DNA from: Alphaproteobacteria bacterium
GTDB taxonomy: Bacteria; Pseudomonadota; Alphaproteobacteria; Rhizobiales; Beijerinckiaceae
Reading direction: 5' to 3'
Assembly: GCA_009920595.1 (NCBI GenBank)
Contig: RFZR01000077.1
Coordinates: forward strand, 1 to 7,260
DNA length: 7,260 nucleotides
Positions 6,467-7,260 of this stretch are shown here, piece by piece. Every line of letters starts with the position of its first letter. Position 1 is the first letter of the stretch. The notes beneath the pieces are model-generated. The model made no database searches and was not told the DNA's origin. It saw nothing but the letters and a program-made list of their open reading frames with translations. Made by a program: the position numbers and the translations under genes.

Positions 6467-7260
6467 ATGACAACGAAACTCTCCCGCGCGGCTTATGCGG
6501 ATATGTTCGGTCCCACAACGGGCGATCGCGTCCGTTTAGCTGACACATCGCTTCTGATCGAAGTCGAAAAAGATTTCACAACTTACGGCGAAGAAGTGAA
6601 ATTCGGCGGCGGTAAAGTCATTCGCGATGGAATGGGTCAGAGCCAAATTTCAAATAAGGATGGCGCGGTCGATACCGTGATCACCAATGCCTTGATTGTT
6701 GATCATTGGGGTATTGTGAAAGCCGATATCGGATTAAAAAATGGCCGCATCGCCGCGATTGGCAAAGCGGGCAATCCCGATATTCAACCGAATGTCACGA
6801 TCATCATCGGCCCCGGCACCGATGTGATTGCGGGTGAGGGTAAGATTCTTACCGCCGGCGGCTTTGATACGCATATTCATTTCATTTCGCCGCAGCAAAT
6901 CGAACATGCTTTGATGTCGGGCGTGACCTCACTTCTCGGCGGCGGCACAGGCCCTTCTGCAGGCACAAATGCGACGACATGCACGCCCGGCCCTTGGCAT
7001 ATGGCGCGGATGATTGAGGCTGCCGATGCGTTTCCTGTGAATGTCGGTTTTTCCGGTAAGGGCAATGCGGCTTTGCCGGGCTCTCTCGTTGAAATGATTG
7101 AAGCCGGCGCTTGTGCTCTAAAGCTTCATGAGGATTGGGGCACAACACCCGCCGCGATTGATAATTGCCTGAGCGTTGCGGATGATCACGACATTCAGGT
7201 GATGATTCACACGGATACGCTGAATGAATCAGGCTTTGTTGAAGATACGATCAAAGCTTT
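6467..7260 (+). CDS. ureC: Urease alpha (catalytic) subunit UreC, N-terminal part
   Basis: The frame opens at an ATG with AGGAG at 6453-6457 (9-nt spacer) and runs off the right edge after 264 full codons, a little under half of the usual roughly 570. It starts MTTKLSRAAYADMFGPTTGD, the standard UreC opening. Visible nickel-site residues are H136 and H138 in FDTHIHF, the lysine that becomes carbamylated (K219 in ALKLHEDWG), and H248 in MIHTDTLNESG. H221 of KLHEDWG also matches a conserved active-site position. The remaining ligands (the next histidine and an aspartate), and the flap cysteine, lie outside the window. The enzyme hydrolyses urea in the cytoplasm once UreD and partner proteins load nickel. 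No internal stops or frame breaks are visible. Confidence 0.97.
   Translation, partial: MTTKLSRAAYADMFGPTTGDRVRLADTSLLIEVEKDFTTYGEEVKFGGGKVIRDGMGQSQISNKDGAVDTVITNALIVDHWGIVKADIGLKNGRIAAIGKAGNPDIQPNVTIIIGPGTDVIAGEGKILTAGGFDTHIHFISPQQIEHALMSGVTSLLGGGTGPSAGTNATTCTPGPWHMARMIEAADAFPVNVGFSGKGNAALPGSLVEMIEAGACALKLHEDWGTTPAAIDNCLSVADDHDIQVMIHTDTLNESGFVEDTIKA

Noticed and set aside
6877..7148. Leftward open frames opposite ureC
   Set aside because: They lie entirely opposite strongly conserved ureC coding sequence and show no family features.

Overview
The window looks like chromosomal DNA from a Gram-negative proteobacterium, most likely an alphaproteobacterium of the Hyphomicrobiales type. This is an inference from protein style (UreD ending in LPRVWQC, a fused urease gamma-beta subunit, a Cu(I) ATPase with a single metal-binding domain) and a base composition that by eye is moderately GC-rich. 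No rRNA, tRNA, CRISPR array, insertion sequence or phage gene is visible.

Layout. Positions 1-94 hold the last 30 codons of a rightward gene I cannot identify. It ends inside a perfect 11-bp hairpin (70-98). Three leftward genes follow. 115-1138 is an Alx/TerC-type membrane protein gene broken by an exact 13-bp tandem duplication. 1262-2506 is a zinc-dependent M20 amidohydrolase of the allantoate amidohydrolase / N-carbamoyl-amino-acid hydrolase family. 2564-4744 is a Cu(I)-exporting P1B-type ATPase (CopA). A 203-bp divergent intergenic region (4745-4947) separates these from a rightward urease operon: ureD (4948-5793), a fused ureA-ureB (5819-6445) and the first 264 codons of ureC (6467 to the window end). 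No gene-free stretch exceeds 300 bases.

How the genes work together. ureD, ureAB and ureC are tightly spaced, each with a good Shine-Dalgarno sequence, and form the start of a standard operon for a nickel urease and its maturation chaperone. The remaining accessory genes are expected beyond the right edge. If the M20 enzyme acts on allantoate, its pathway ends in urea that the adjacent urease could hydrolyse, so both may serve nitrogen salvage; this link is an inference. CopA and the TerC-family protein are metal-related membrane proteins with no visible role in urea use.

The most notable observation is the TerC lesion. Removing one 13-bp copy restores a continuous, family-like 336-codon protein, so this is a fresh mutation, a reversible slippage switch or an assembly error. 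Secondary points are a terC leader in which the ribosome binding site could be masked by either of two upstream copies of the same hexamer, a sigma-54-like promoter before ureD, the UreA-UreB fusion joint, and a degenerate nucleotide-binding glycine motif in CopA. I see no convincing undescribed multi-gene system.
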